Origin: Terfezia claveryi
Taxonomy: Eukaryota; Ascomycota; Pezizomycetes; Pezizales; Pezizaceae
Length of the DNA: 26,018 nt
Direction: 5' to 3'
Assembly: GCA_015179025.1 (NCBI GenBank)
Contig: WHUX01000449.1
Coordinates: forward strand, 1 to 26,018
The notes beneath the pieces were generated by a model that was not told the DNA's origin, ran no database searches, and saw nothing but the letters and a program-made list of their open reading frames with translations. Positions within the stretch are counted from its first letter, which is position 1, and every line of letters starts with the position of its first letter. The translations under genes were made by a program, and so were the position numbers. Shown piece after piece: positions 1 to 9,791 of this stretch.

Positions 1-203
1 AGCTGCCCCCCTCCGACACACGTGGCAACTACCTCCGCGTGTCTCGTGCCTCTTACCCTCTGCCCCTCTTGCCTCTTGCCCTTGCTCCCTGTCCCAGCCT
101 TTCCCTAGTTACACACGTAGCATTCCTACATGTGTCTCCACCTAGCCTCTGCCTTCTTCCCGGCGTACCCCTTGGTCACCTCGTTCCCAGATCCCACATT
201 ATA
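1..203 (+). repeat. LTR fragment, element C family (3' end)
   Basis: The pyrimidine-rich stretch aligns over its length with the reverse complement of the LTR at 15023-15506. Shared blocks include the Tct/Cct-rich run, the acacacgtagc-like core and the cggcgtaccccttggtc block. It stops at the same terminus, cacattata here against ctcgttaca in the intact copy. The window cuts it on the left, so only the terminal ~200 bases of a ~484-bp LTR are visible. Its orientation is opposite to the element C copy at 15-21 kb. It is either a solo LTR or the 3' LTR of an element lying left of the window. Confidence 0.8.
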
Positions 204-238
204 ATATATATGCAAGAAACTCATACTTTCTGAGACAT

Positions 239-1001
239 ACATATATAAGCCCGTGAAGGCATAGATTTCTCCTATATATATATATATGTCTTCAAAAGTA
301 CGAGTTTCTCACACATATATATATAAATGCCTATAAATACATGCATTTCTTTATATCTCTCCAAAAGCATGAGTTTCTCGTATAGATATATAAATATATG
401 CTGGTGAATGCATAGATTTCTTGTATATATATATATGAGCTCGCGAATGTATGGATTTCTTACATATATAGATATATATGTCTCCAAAGGCATGAGTTTC
501 TCCCATATATATATATATATACCCACGAATGTATGCATTTCTTTATATGTCTACAAAAGCATGAGTTTCTCACATAGATATATATATATATACCCGCGAA
601 TGCATGCATTTCTCTATATGTCCCCAAAAGCATGAGTTTCTCGCATAGATATATATATATATGCCGGTGAATGCATGGATTTCTCATATATATATATATG
701 AGCTCACGAATGCATAGATTGCTTATATATATATAAATATATGTCTCCAAAAGCACGAGTTTCTTGCACATATATATATATATATACCTACGAATGCATG
801 CATTTCTCTATATGTCTCCAAAAGCATGAGTTTCTCATATAGATATATATATATATACCGGTAAATGTATATATTTCTCATATATATATATATGAGCTCG
901 CGAATGCATAAATTTCTCGCATACATATATATATATGTCTCCAAAAGAATGAGTTTCTCATATATATATATATATATATGCCTCCGAATACAATAAATTC
1001 C
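239..1001. repeat. AT-rich satellite with higher-order organisation
   Basis: About twenty monomers of roughly 24-47 bp share a core of the form gaatgcat-g-atttctc or aaaagcatgagtttctc followed by an (AT)n run. Four monomer types recur in fixed order. A and A' begin tgtctccaaaagcatgag. B begins ccggtgaatgcat. C begins gagctcgcgaatgcat. D begins cccacgaatgcatgcat. The order A-B-C-A'-D gives a higher-order unit of about 192-196 bp, seen starting near 353, 616 and 812, with a partial unit before 353 and one extra D-A pair (about 71 bp) inserted near 545-615. Long open frames on both strands here are a by-product of the repeat. The array starts about 35 bp after the LTR fragment and ends in a degenerate D monomer. 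Confidence 0.9.
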
Positions 1002-1296
1002 TATGAAACATATTACAAAGTATGAACTCCACACATATCTCAATATAATGACTACGATTTTCCAATATGACTATTACTAGACCAGGCATTGAATAGTATG
1101 GCACCCGCAGCTGAAAGAAGGATGAGCGCCATTAATTACTATCCTGCCACTTCTCTTGTTATCCCTTATCTCATTGTCTTTGGAAAGTCTAAATTGTCGG
1201 CCTTACTAGTCGGCCTTGGCAACTATGGTTTTCCTGTATATATACCTCCCTTTCCCGTGTATTTTCTCTTCGCTCTATATCCCAGCACATTATAGT
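1002..1296. other. Unassigned spacer
   Basis: This is mixed-composition sequence between the satellite and the minisatellite. A 68-codon plus-strand frame (1089-1295) is present, but it has no recognisable domain and runs into the repeat. I see no promoter, RNA gene or transposon end that I can support. Confidence 0.4.
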
Positions 1297-1441
1297 GAGC
1301 ATTAGAGTAAGTATTGTAGCGAGTATTAGAGCAAGTATTAGAGTGAGTATTAGAGCGAGTATTAGAGTGAGTATTACAACGAGTATTAGAGCGAGTGTTA
1401 GAGCAATTGAAACAGTAAGTGTTAGAGCAATTAAAGCAGCG
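1297..1441. repeat. 12-bp minisatellite, about 12 units
   Basis: The consensus unit is gagtattagagc, with variants such as aagtattagagt and gagtgttagagc, repeated without spacing from 1297 to about 1441. The last third is more diverged. Because 12 is a multiple of 3, the array stays open on both strands as a four-residue repeat (SIRA/SIRV on plus, SNTR/SNTH on minus). Coding is not supported by anything outside the repeat. Confidence 0.85.
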
Positions 1442-1927
1442 AGTGCATGTTCTATATATATATCTTATACTCAATACTTCTATGTATATAATTATTAGCA
1501 AATATAATGATATTTCAGCTGTGTGCATATTCAATGGCTGTAATAGTGGCTACATACCTGGCTGGTGTTAGAGCGTTGTACATGCAACTGGTGAGCGAGT
1601 GTGCATTGTAGAAGAGAGCAATTGTAGGCTATCCATTAGCAATGCCAGACATGGTACCTATAGCATTAACAATCTCAATTGAGTTATTGATGCAATGGGA
1701 ATGAACTCTAATATCCAGACATTGAGCTCATATCAACTACCATCTAGACAGCTATTATTACTCCAATGGCATCAGGATTGTATTGCGATGCAGTGCAGGC
1801 CCTAGTTGCATCTGGATTATTATATAATATACTGGGGCGTCCAGATGTATAAGACGCACAGGACACAAAATTGCGTCTGAACGCTTGGTACAGCATCCAG
1901 ATGCCAAATTTTTTTTCCTGATAACTA
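1442..1927. other. Unassigned AT-rich flank of element A
   Basis: No gene is recognised. From about 1767 to 1910 there are several short related words in both orientations: gcatctggat near 1808, tccagatg near 1840 and atccagatgcc near 1889, plus gcgtctgaacgc. They suggest a small, decayed inverted-repeat element, but arms long enough to call one are not present. The 5' LTR of element A begins at its right edge. Confidence 0.35.
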
Positions 1928-2192
1928 TGGCTAACTGTCTTAGCTTCATCACCCATACAGATATCATAGTGCATTTAAGGAATGGCATTAAAGGGATTGA
2001 GTAACAGAAGTGTATAACCTCTGATAATACATCTTATATATGTACTCTCTTTAATATATTTCCATTATATTGGTATATATGTTATTTATGTATCGTTATT
2101 GGTTGTACTCGAGTCTTGATACTATATGTCAGCCTGACTGTAATGTGTTAAAGTTTAAGCTACCTAATTAATATATATTAGATTACAGTGTT

Positions 2193-2221
2193 CCTAATTG
2201 GGAAGTGGTTTCCCATTTAGG
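2193..2221. promoter_or_regulatory. Hairpin in element A LTR
   Basis: Arms cctaattgggaa and ttcccatttagg are complementary with one mismatch around a short loop. The same structure is kept in the 3' LTR at 8212-8240. A role in LTR transcription or RNA structure is inference. Confidence 0.5.
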
Positions 2222-2229
2222 TAATGACC

Positions 2230-2237
2230 TGACGTCA
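2230..2237. promoter_or_regulatory. CRE-like palindrome TGACGTCA
   Basis: An exact 8-bp ATF/CREB-type bZIP palindrome lies about 70 bp upstream of the TATA-like box at 2303-2309. In the 3' LTR the same position reads tgacatca, so the central CpG has been lost by transition. Known LTR elements such as Tf1/Tf2 of fission yeast are stress-controlled through Atf1-type factors. Use of the site here is inference. Confidence 0.4.
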
Positions 2238-2302
2238 ATGCTACTAAGCTGTTATAGGAAACATCACCTAGATTTGATTATTTGTTATCAGATCTAAGCT
2301 TC

Positions 2303-2309
2303 TATATAA
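2303..2309 (+). promoter_or_regulatory. TATA-like box of element A LTR
   Basis: The word tatataa lies about 180 bp before the LTR end and is conserved at 8321-8327 in the 3' LTR. This fits a U3/R boundary shortly downstream. Confidence 0.5.
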
Positions 2310-2534
2310 CCCACTCTTTTTATATAGTTAATACAATAAGACCCAAGTAGTGTTTTAAGTCTCATATAGCTTTACTCTTATCGAGTCTATATTGCACTTG
2401 AGTTATAGCTATGTTTATACTTTATTCTGCTATGATCTATCTATTTCTCCTAAGTATTTCCATAGTTACAGCTTGCCTATAACATTACACTGCTTGTCTA
2501 TACATCTCTATAGACCCTAACACCCTACAATCCC

Positions 2535-4300
2535 CTACAACTATGTTGATATTGATAGGATTACTTGGTGAAGCCTCTGATGAGCCAATGACTGACACTA
2601 ATAATGATAGTGTGATCCAGGCATAGCAATGAGTTTAATAATTCGTCGAGTAATACTATGCTCCCTCTTCTCAGATTCTGCAATTTGAGGAATATTAAAG
2701 TACTCCCTGTTAATAAATAGGACTCGTATTAATATCTTCCTCCTCTTCTGAACCTATTATATGATCAGTCGCCCCATCAGTAGCTTCATCTACTAATCTA
2801 GTACCCTCTACTAAGGGCAAGCGACCAGTAGCTCACTACCAAACTCCTATTGATCCTGGATATGCTACCATAAAGGTACAAGTTTCATGTTTAGAGGCAG
2901 AAGGGCAAGCTGCACTCGCACAGGTACAACAGCTACAACAGATGTAGATAGCACATACCGAATTCATTCTGCGAAGTACAGCAGATATTTAGAATACAGC
3001 TAATGCTGCTACTAACAAACATGTATAATTATCAAATGATATACAAAGTGCCCTTTTATAGATCTAGAACCTTATTATTTCTGGACAAGAAAACCAAACA
3101 AAGGAGTTTCAGACAATTCACCACAACCTTTGTTATCTTAAAGGACAAGCTGACTTTTACCATGACTAATATCAGCAAAGGTTTGCTAGTATTGAAGGAC
3201 AATTTACTAGCATGAAAGGATAATTCACTAGTATGAGAAGACAATTTACTAGCTTTCAAGATCGACTTGAAAAGGTAGAATGATGAGTACAGGCTCCTTA
3301 GACTATACATTCTTCAACAAATATAGTACAAAGACTTGAGCAAGCAGCAGGAGGTATACCACTACCTCCTCTACCACCAGCAGAATAATGATGACCTAGA
3401 GACACTACTCCTCTACTACAACCTCCAGTAGGACTTAGAATCTTTGAAAACAAGCAGATAGCAGGAAAAGCACTACCTCCAAATAAATTTAAGGGGGAAC
3501 AAATACATTTTGAAGGCTGGATCCTTCAAATGGATAATTGCTTTCTCATTACTCTTACTTGAAACAAAGACCAGAAGCTAGCATATATTGGGTTATCAAT
3601 GGATAGAAAAGTATTGGATTGGTGGAAGACTAATCGAGTTAAGTATCATACTTAGGAGGAGGTTAAGGAAGCCATGGAACTATATTATGGAGACTACTAC
3701 TAAGCAAATCGAGCATATCATGACTTAGCAATATTAAAGAAGACTAGTTCTATCTTAGATTATCTAATGGAGGTAGATAGGCTTAATAATTATACAAAAC
3801 TATCTGAAATGCAGGTCATCAATATGATAATCTCCTACCTTCCCCATGATCTCTACAAATCAATGGCTTACTACGAAAACCTTCATATCTTCCCATATTA
3901 ATAGAGACAGAAACTTATTAAGATGGATATTATTAGTATTGAATTCTAAAGCCGCAACCACAATGCTCTTCTAAGTCAACCAGCAGCTAAGAAGTATACC
4001 TTTGAAGAGCACATCTAGTTCGAAAACAAACCTACTTAACAGTCTAAGCCCTTTGAAAAACTTTTAGATACAATATATCAAAGTAGACTTAAGGAAGGAT
4101 GCTATATTAAGTGTAGAAGAGATAATTATAGGTCTAATAAATACTCTTATGGAAGGCATGCTACGGAACCATATTCCTACAAAGAAAAGTTTGCTACTAC
4201 TACTACTAGTCAGACTCTAGTACCTACTGTTAAAAAGGCCCGAACAGACAAAGGGCAGCTTTGAATTATAGAACTTGGTTCTGAGGAAGAATAGTTGGAA
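2535..4300 (+). pseudogene. gag: Element A gag (decayed)
   Basis: This is the remnant of the capsid/nucleocapsid gene, whose product would form the cytoplasmic virus-like particle. From about 3470, in one frame, the translation fits the Ty3/gypsy Gag capsid core. It runs PPNKFKGEQIHFEGW, then DRKVLDWWK, then EEVKEAMELYYGDYY, then ILDYLMEVDRL, with TAG or TAA at Gln positions. Near 2905-2946 a Gln/Ala-rich stretch (LAQVQQLQQM) looks like the N-terminal coiled coil of such Gags. A zinc-knuckle relic lies at 4100-4144, reading C-Y-I-K-C then R-R-D-N-Y then ...K-Y, so the His and last Cys of CX2CX4HX4C have become Tyr. The start at 2535 is a guess from the first ATG after the LTR. Confidence 0.8.
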
Positions 4301-7300
4301 AATGAGTAAGGAGTACATCACCAACTGTCGGACGTACTCCTAGACATTCTCCTCTTATGATGGGTCGAATTCTTATTACTAGGGAAGAAGTGGAAGCTGT
4401 AGTAGATTGTAGAGCAAGTGCTCTAGTAGTTGAAAAAAGATTGGCAATTAAGTTGGGGATTTAGAAAAGAGCTCGGGAAGTTAAGGTTAGGCAGGGAGAT
4501 GGATCTCGAATTTCTGGAGGAAAATATGTGGTTAATACTAGGTTTGATATGTTGGATTCCTTATAGGTAAGTTTAAGATAGATGCTGAAGTTTTTGATAT
4601 TGGGAAGAAGGATGTTATTTTGGGGTTATTTTGGTTAATGGAAAATAGATTTTCGGTAGATACTCATAAGAGGTGCCTAAGACAGGTCTCTACAAGTTTG
4701 ATTGTTCCTTATTCTGTTAGATGAATTCCTACTGTTTCTGTTCTTGAAGTTGAAGAGCCTCTAGAAGATAGTGAAATTGTACTTATTATTGACACAAGTG
4801 AACGATACACTCATAACATATATTGCTTTACCAAAGAACAGGTAGCTCGACTCCCTGAATATAAGCCGTGGGACTACGAAATCCCTCTCCAAGAACAAAA
4901 TGCAAAGATACTATTTGGGGCTATTTATATGACTATATGGGAGGAAGATGAAGTACTCTAGAAGTATCTTAATAAGAACCTTCCTACTACCAAAGTCTGA
5001 TATTCACGCTCCTCTACTGGTGCCTCTATCCTATTTGTTCGAAAGAAAAATGAATCCTTAAGGCTATGTATTGATTACTAAGCCCTTAACTGTCTTACAG
5101 TACCAAACAAATACCTACTCCCTCTTATCTTTAAGTTACTCGATAGAACTCATCGAGGTAAATAGTTTACATAATTGAAATTCAAAAATAGGTACAACCT
5201 TATTAGGATTGCACTAAAAGATGAATGGAAAACAGCATTTAGGATGAAGAAGGAACTATTCGAGTATACTGTGATGCCATTTGGGTTGACTAATGCCCCT
5301 ACTATATTTCAAAAGATAATATATATGATTTTCAAGGATATGGGAGGATGTATCTGGTACTTAGATGACATACTCATCTTTGGAGGTGAGACAGAAGAAG
5401 AACATCAATAAATAGTCAAAAAAGTTCTTCTGCAATATATCCAACATGGGTTAGCAGTTAACCTCATAAAGACTGAGTTCTATATCCAGGAGACCTTATT
5501 CCTTAGTTATATTATCAATAGTTAATACATCTGAATGGATCCCTCTAAGCTCAAAACTATATTCAAGTGCCCTATTCCTACCAAGAAGAAAGAGGTTCAA
5601 GCATTCCTAGACTTTACTAATTACAACCATCAATTTATTACCAACTATAGTACAAACTTGAAGGCATGCCATTTAATCAACTTGACAAAGGATGTTCCTT
5701 TCAGTTGGGGACATGAACAACAGCAAGCCTTTGATGACCTCCGAGAATGATTTCTTACTACTACTATCCTCACACAATTTGATAGACAACTTGAAACAAT
5801 TATAGAGACTGATACTAGTAACCAAACAATTGCTGATATTCTCTCTCAATATGATATTATCAATAGAGGAAAGCAGCTTCACTCTATTGAATACCATGCA
5901 AAAACCCTCTCCACAGCTCAATACACCTGGCCTATCTATGATAAAGAGTTGTTTACAATTATGGATTGCTTCCAGAAGTAGCGAGATTAGTTGGTTAGCA
6001 TTCCTGTGAATATCTATATAGACCACCAAGAGTTATAATATTTCAATACCAAGTAGAAGCTCAACTCCTGTCAAGCTACCTGGTACCTTCGCATGTCCGA
6101 GTTCATCTACAATATTCACTACAGCCCTGGTTCAAAGATGAGTAAGCCTGATAGCCTGTCTAGACATTCAGAGGAAGAGAAATCTAGTATAGATACTAGA
6201 TTTTTCGAGGATGGATGATTGATAGTACTAGAGGAAGAGGATAAAAAGGAAGCCAAAAATGTTGAAGTAGAAGGAATAGATATGGCCGGATAGCAGAAGA
6301 AAGATAGACTATAGGTGGTACCCTCTGAGTTTAAGTTAGAAGTGCTAAGGCAACATTATAATAGTCAAGTGGCAGGACATTGGGGAAGACATTATACTCA
6401 AGAGCTAGTATCAAGGAATTTTATATAGAATAAGTGGCAGGAAGATATTATGAACTATGTGACAGGATGTGCTAAGTATCAGAAAGCAAAGGCAGATAGG
6501 CATAGCAGGCAAACAAAGTTGGTACCAATGCCAACTAGGGAATGACCATTTGAGGAGATAGCTATGGCCTTTATTGGTGAGCTACTAGAGTCAGAAGGTT
6601 TTAATACAATACTCATTATCATAGACCAGTTTATGAAAGTACAATACTATATTCAAGCAAAGACTATATTAACAGCATTCGATATTGCTAATACATATAT
6701 TAATGAGATTTAGAGACTCTATAGCCTTCCTCAATACATCACCTCTGACTGTAGTCTACAATTTGCCTCTAGATTCCTCAAGGAGCTTTACCAAAAGCTC
6801 AACATAATTTTCTGCCTCTCTACCGCCTATGACTCTTAGACAAATAGACTTGCTGAATGAGCAGTCCAAATACTTAAGTAGTACCTCTACATCTACTATC
6901 ATGATAGACAAGCTCATTAGAAATGATAGCTACCTTTAGCTGAGTTTGCCTATAATACTGCCGCCCACTCTACCTATAAGTACTCCCTTTATTGAAGTCT
7001 ATATAGCTTTGACCTCTATACTATTCACCTCTCAGATGACTACGAATTCTTCTCTCCTGCTACAGAAGAATGGCTAGACCGAATGACAACTGTGCACAAC
7101 CAAATTCATAATATCCTCAAGCAAATCAACTACAAAAAAAGTACTATACACCTCGAAAAGGCATGTAGATTTACTATCAATGACTGGGTATTAGTTGACT
7201 ACTGGAACCTACAAATATGGGCTGGAAACAACCATTCTCTCACTAGCAAGTGGATAGGGCCCTATAAAGTTATAGAAGCTGTTAGATCATACATATTCAG

Positions 7301-7610
7301 GCTCGAAGTTCCACAAGGTATATGATGGTACAACATTGTTCATGTTACCCTCCTTAAGCTATTCAGACATCGAGAAGAGCTATGAGATATAGACAAGGAT
7401 AAACCTGATATCTTCAAAGTCGAATCCATTATGGACTCTCATAAGAATAGGGGAGTAGGCAAGTATAGGTGCATTGGGAAGGATATATGGAGTTTGAAGA
7501 CACTTAGAAGACCTTGGACAAGTTAGACAACTATACAAAGAAGCTCAAAGAGTATCGAAAAAAGTTCTCCAATAAACTACGAGACAATAGGAATATCTAA
7601 AGCTAGAACT
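4301..7610 (+). pseudogene. pol: Element A pol: PR-RT-RNaseH-IN-chromodomain (decayed)
   Basis: A protease relic is near 4400-4700 (VVDCRAS, then DVILGLFWL). RT follows from about 5030: VRKKNESLRLCIDY, the PFGLTNAP block near 5278, and the catalytic YLDD at 5358-5369, which is intact although preceded by Trp. RNase H is around 5780-6160 (ETDTSN, YDKELFTIM, PDSLSRH). Integrase is around 6330-7000, with a C-V/T-x-C region, D at SDCSLQF (near 6752) and LSTAYDS. The first catalytic block reads AMAFIGEL where MDF is usual. A GPY/F block is near 7255 (KWIGPYKVIEAV). The 3' end, about 7415-7580, is a chromodomain relic (FKVESIMDS, then EDT-stop-KTLDKLDNYTKKLKEY, with TAG where Trp is expected). Many stops and several frameshifts make it non-functional. 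Confidence 0.85.
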
Positions 7611-7946
7611 CATGTTAAGTTATATAATGGATGAAGATATGGTACCTTTTACCCTCCTACTCGTCACCTTTTCCCAATAGGTTTTTTGGCAAGAGGTTTG
7701 GTTTTTAACAGCCATGGCATATATGCGTAGGCATACTAGTCTTATAGTACCCTCAAATGGGATAGAGGTATCTAGCTATAAGGTTAGAGCCTAGCCATCA
7801 CCATTACCTAAGTTGTTACTAGTACTTGTCTTCTCCAAAGTCAGAAGGACTTGTATTCAGCTAAGGATAGCTGCCTCAAAATGGAGAGTAATATTATAGC
7901 TAAGGTAAGAGACCTACCCTCCCCTAGAATAACTAATACCCTACTA
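7611..7946 (+). other. Element A 3' untranslated region with polypurine-like tract
   Basis: Noncoding sequence lies between the chromodomain relic and the 3' LTR. At 7877-7888 the run caaaatggagag precedes taatattatagc. In related gypsy elements a purine run of this kind sits directly before the LTR, so the true 3' LTR may start near 7889 and not at 7947. The 58 bases between are absent from the 5' copy. Confidence 0.5.
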
Positions 7947-8502
7947 CGGCTAACTATCTTAGCTTGATTACCTATATAGATATCATAGTGCATCTAAGGA
8001 ATGGCATTAAAGGGATTGGGTAATGGAAGTGTATGACCTCTAATAATATATCTCTTGCATGTACTCTCTTCAATATGTTTCCATTATATTCTCATATATG
8101 TCAACTATATATCATTATTAGTTCTACTTGAGTCTTGGTCCTATATGTCAGCCTGACTGCAATATGTTGAAGTTTAGGCTGCCTAATCAATGTATGTCAG
8201 ACTACAGTATTCCTAATTGGGAAGTGGTTTCCCATTTAGGTAATGACCTGACATCAATACTACTAAGCTGTTAAAGGAACCATTATCTAGATCTAATTAT
8301 TTGTTATTAGATCAAGCTTCTATATAATCTACTACTTTTATATAGTTAATACAATAAGACTTAAGTAGTGTTCTAAGTCTCATAGAGCTTTACTCTTATC
8401 GAGTCCATATTACACCCGAGTTATAGCTACGTTTATACTTTACTCCACTATGATCTATCTATATCTCCAAAGTATTTCCGTAGTTATAGCTTGCCTGTAA
8501 TA
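7947..8502 (+). repeat. 3' LTR of element A
   Basis: It aligns with 1928-2484 over its whole length, including the hairpin (8212-8240) and the TATA-like box (8321-8327), and ends cctgtaata. Similarity to the 5' LTR stops abruptly here, and a different open frame begins on the minus strand. Confidence 0.85.
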
Positions 8503-9241
8503 TAGAATCTTTAACAAGGTCCATATACTTCTCTGCTGGATCAAGGAAGTCAGCCTCAAAGTATATACCATCATCTGCCAGTGGACTGTCTACAACCGGA
8601 GGCACTAAAGCTGGATCTCTATAAAGAATAACTTGTACTTGAATAGGTTTTGACAAGGTTAGCTCTAAAAAGGCTTGTACCTCTTCATTAGTTTGTAGAC
8701 ATATGGTAAGAGGGATTGTATTGCTTGGGCTTGGGTTCTCTAGTACCCTATAGATACCCCATACCTTCCTCCCTACTGGGATTCTTTCTCGGATCTTGTC
8801 CATAATCTCTAAAAGAAATGCCAATCTCAAAATAGCAATATAGTTGCTAGTAGCTTTATTCTATTTATACTTTCTACTAACATTATCCTGTACCTTATTG
8901 TCGCGGGCTAGATCTTTGAGGAATAGTCTTACAGGCTTTTGGAAGCTCTCCTGACCATAGTCCTCTACATTTCAACTAGTTACATCAGCCCTCCTAAACT
9001 AGATATCTGGAGCATTAGCAGCCAGATTTGCTACTTGTACTAATATATACCTCCGCTCTATGTCTCTGGCCTTTTTGAGCACATCTTGCAAAATCTTATC
9101 AAGAGCAGTCTCAGCAACTCTTTTGATAGCTGCTACCTTATTTTGGATGAAAGCAATTCTGGATGCAGGCAGCCCAGTCTCCTACTGTATATAAGTTTTG
9201 AATTGATGCCTGAAGGCATTACTAGCCTACCTTTTCCCCAT
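8503..9241 (-). pseudogene. Broken open frame of unknown function, truncated by element A
   Basis: Reading the minus strand from ATG at 9241, one frame runs about 245 codons to the LTR of element A, interrupted only by four TAG codons and one TGA. These fit lost Gln, Trp or Arg codons, as in the neighbouring elements. The translation starts M-G-K-R-stop-ASNAFRHQFKTYIQ. It contains an Ala/Lys-rich, probably helical or coiled-coil stretch ([20 protein letters not shown]), then a mixed region ([20 protein letters not shown]), and ends in an acidic part ([20 protein letters not shown]). The downstream 123 codons are uninterrupted. I see no zinc finger, RT, transposase DDE or signal peptide, and I do not recognise the family. 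It could be a host gene or an ORF of another mobile element. The C-terminus is lost at the insertion junction. Confidence 0.65.
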
Positions 9242-9591
9242 TATCTTATTAGTCCATGCCTACTCCTTGACCCCGTTCCTCTATTGGGAGTACCAGAGGT
9301 CATACTCCTACTACCCCAATAGTGCTTTTACCTGACTAAATTATTGTATTGCAGATGGCATTTAGATAAACTATATTGGAATTTTAGATACCTCCATTAG
9401 AAACTATACTTTAAGAGGTAGTTACATTATTTATGTTGTTAGTTAAGTGTTAACAAAATAGGAAGTAGTGATGGCGGGAAGGTATTGAAGTTGTGATTAC
9501 AGCAAGTATTATGAATAGTTAATGAGAATAATTGATTCATGAATCTATAAGGGTATTTATAGACTTTACGAAGTTAGATATAAGAGTAGGC
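9242..9591. other. Unassigned spacer
   Basis: AT-rich sequence upstream of the broken frame. It may hold the promoter of that frame, but no TATA box or other element stands out enough to call. Confidence 0.35.
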
Positions 9592-9775
9592 CATATATGC
9601 TTGGTCGGCAATCAATATAGCTAGTTACTCCAGTTTTGTATAGCCTGCATAAGACCATAACCTTTATGTTAATTATTGGATATGTTTGCTTCAAGCGGTC
9701 AGCAATCTACATAGCCATCTATGGCCTGTATAAGACTATAACCTATATAAAACTATAACCTTTGTGTTAATATCT
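9592..9775. repeat. Diverged tandem duplication, two units of about 90 bp
   Basis: Unit 1 (about 9592-9678) and unit 2 (about 9679-9775) share, in the same order, a gcttg(g)tcggcaatc-like word, tatagcctgcataagac against tatggcctgtataagac, and cataacctttatgttaat against tataacctttgtgttaat. The second unit has an extra short internal repeat (actataacctatataaa). Confidence 0.6.
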
Positions 9776-9791
9776 AGCACCTATGTAATGA

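Larger units (their letters stand above)
1928..2484 (+). repeat. 5' LTR of element A
   Basis: It aligns end to end with 7947-8502. It starts tggctaactg and ends cctataaca. It contains a 12-bp-stem hairpin (2193-2221), a TGACGTCA palindrome (2230-2237) and a TATA-like tatataa (2303-2309). Most differences from the 3' copy are transitions, consistent with C-to-T decay. The left boundary is uncertain because the polypurine tract of the element suggests that the true LTR begins about 58 bp further out. Confidence 0.8.
1928..8502 (+). mobile_element. Element A: decayed Ty3/gypsy chromovirus
   Basis: The element is bounded by two similar direct repeats (1928-2484 and 7947-8502) that enclose remnants of Gag, zinc knuckle, protease, reverse transcriptase, RNase H, integrase and chromodomain, all on the plus strand in the usual Ty3/gypsy order. 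Length is about 6.6 kb. It carries dozens of in-frame TAG, TAA and TGA codons at places where Gln, Trp or Arg fits the family, so it is not autonomous. The right end abuts a minus-strand open frame that is cut off there, so the element probably inserted into that sequence. I could not find a clean target-site duplication, and the 5' LTR seems to lack about 58 bp present next to the 3' LTR. Confidence 0.9.

Noticed and set aside
239..1001. CRISPR-like array of repeats and spacers
   Set aside because: The spacers are (AT)n runs and the repeats themselves alternate among types. The neighbourhood is eukaryotic LTR elements and there are no cas genes.
272..1043. Overlapping long open frames on both strands with Tyr/Ile-rich products
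   Set aside because: They are translations of the AT-rich satellite. The frames follow the repeat and have no non-repeat coding part.
1223..1534. 103-codon minus-strand frame and its 67-codon plus-strand counterpart
   Set aside because: Both are produced by the 12-bp minisatellite, which cannot make stops in these frames.
5673..6029. 118-codon minus-strand frame inside element A pol
   Set aside because: It is antisense to a recognisable RNase H region and is best explained as a shadow of it.
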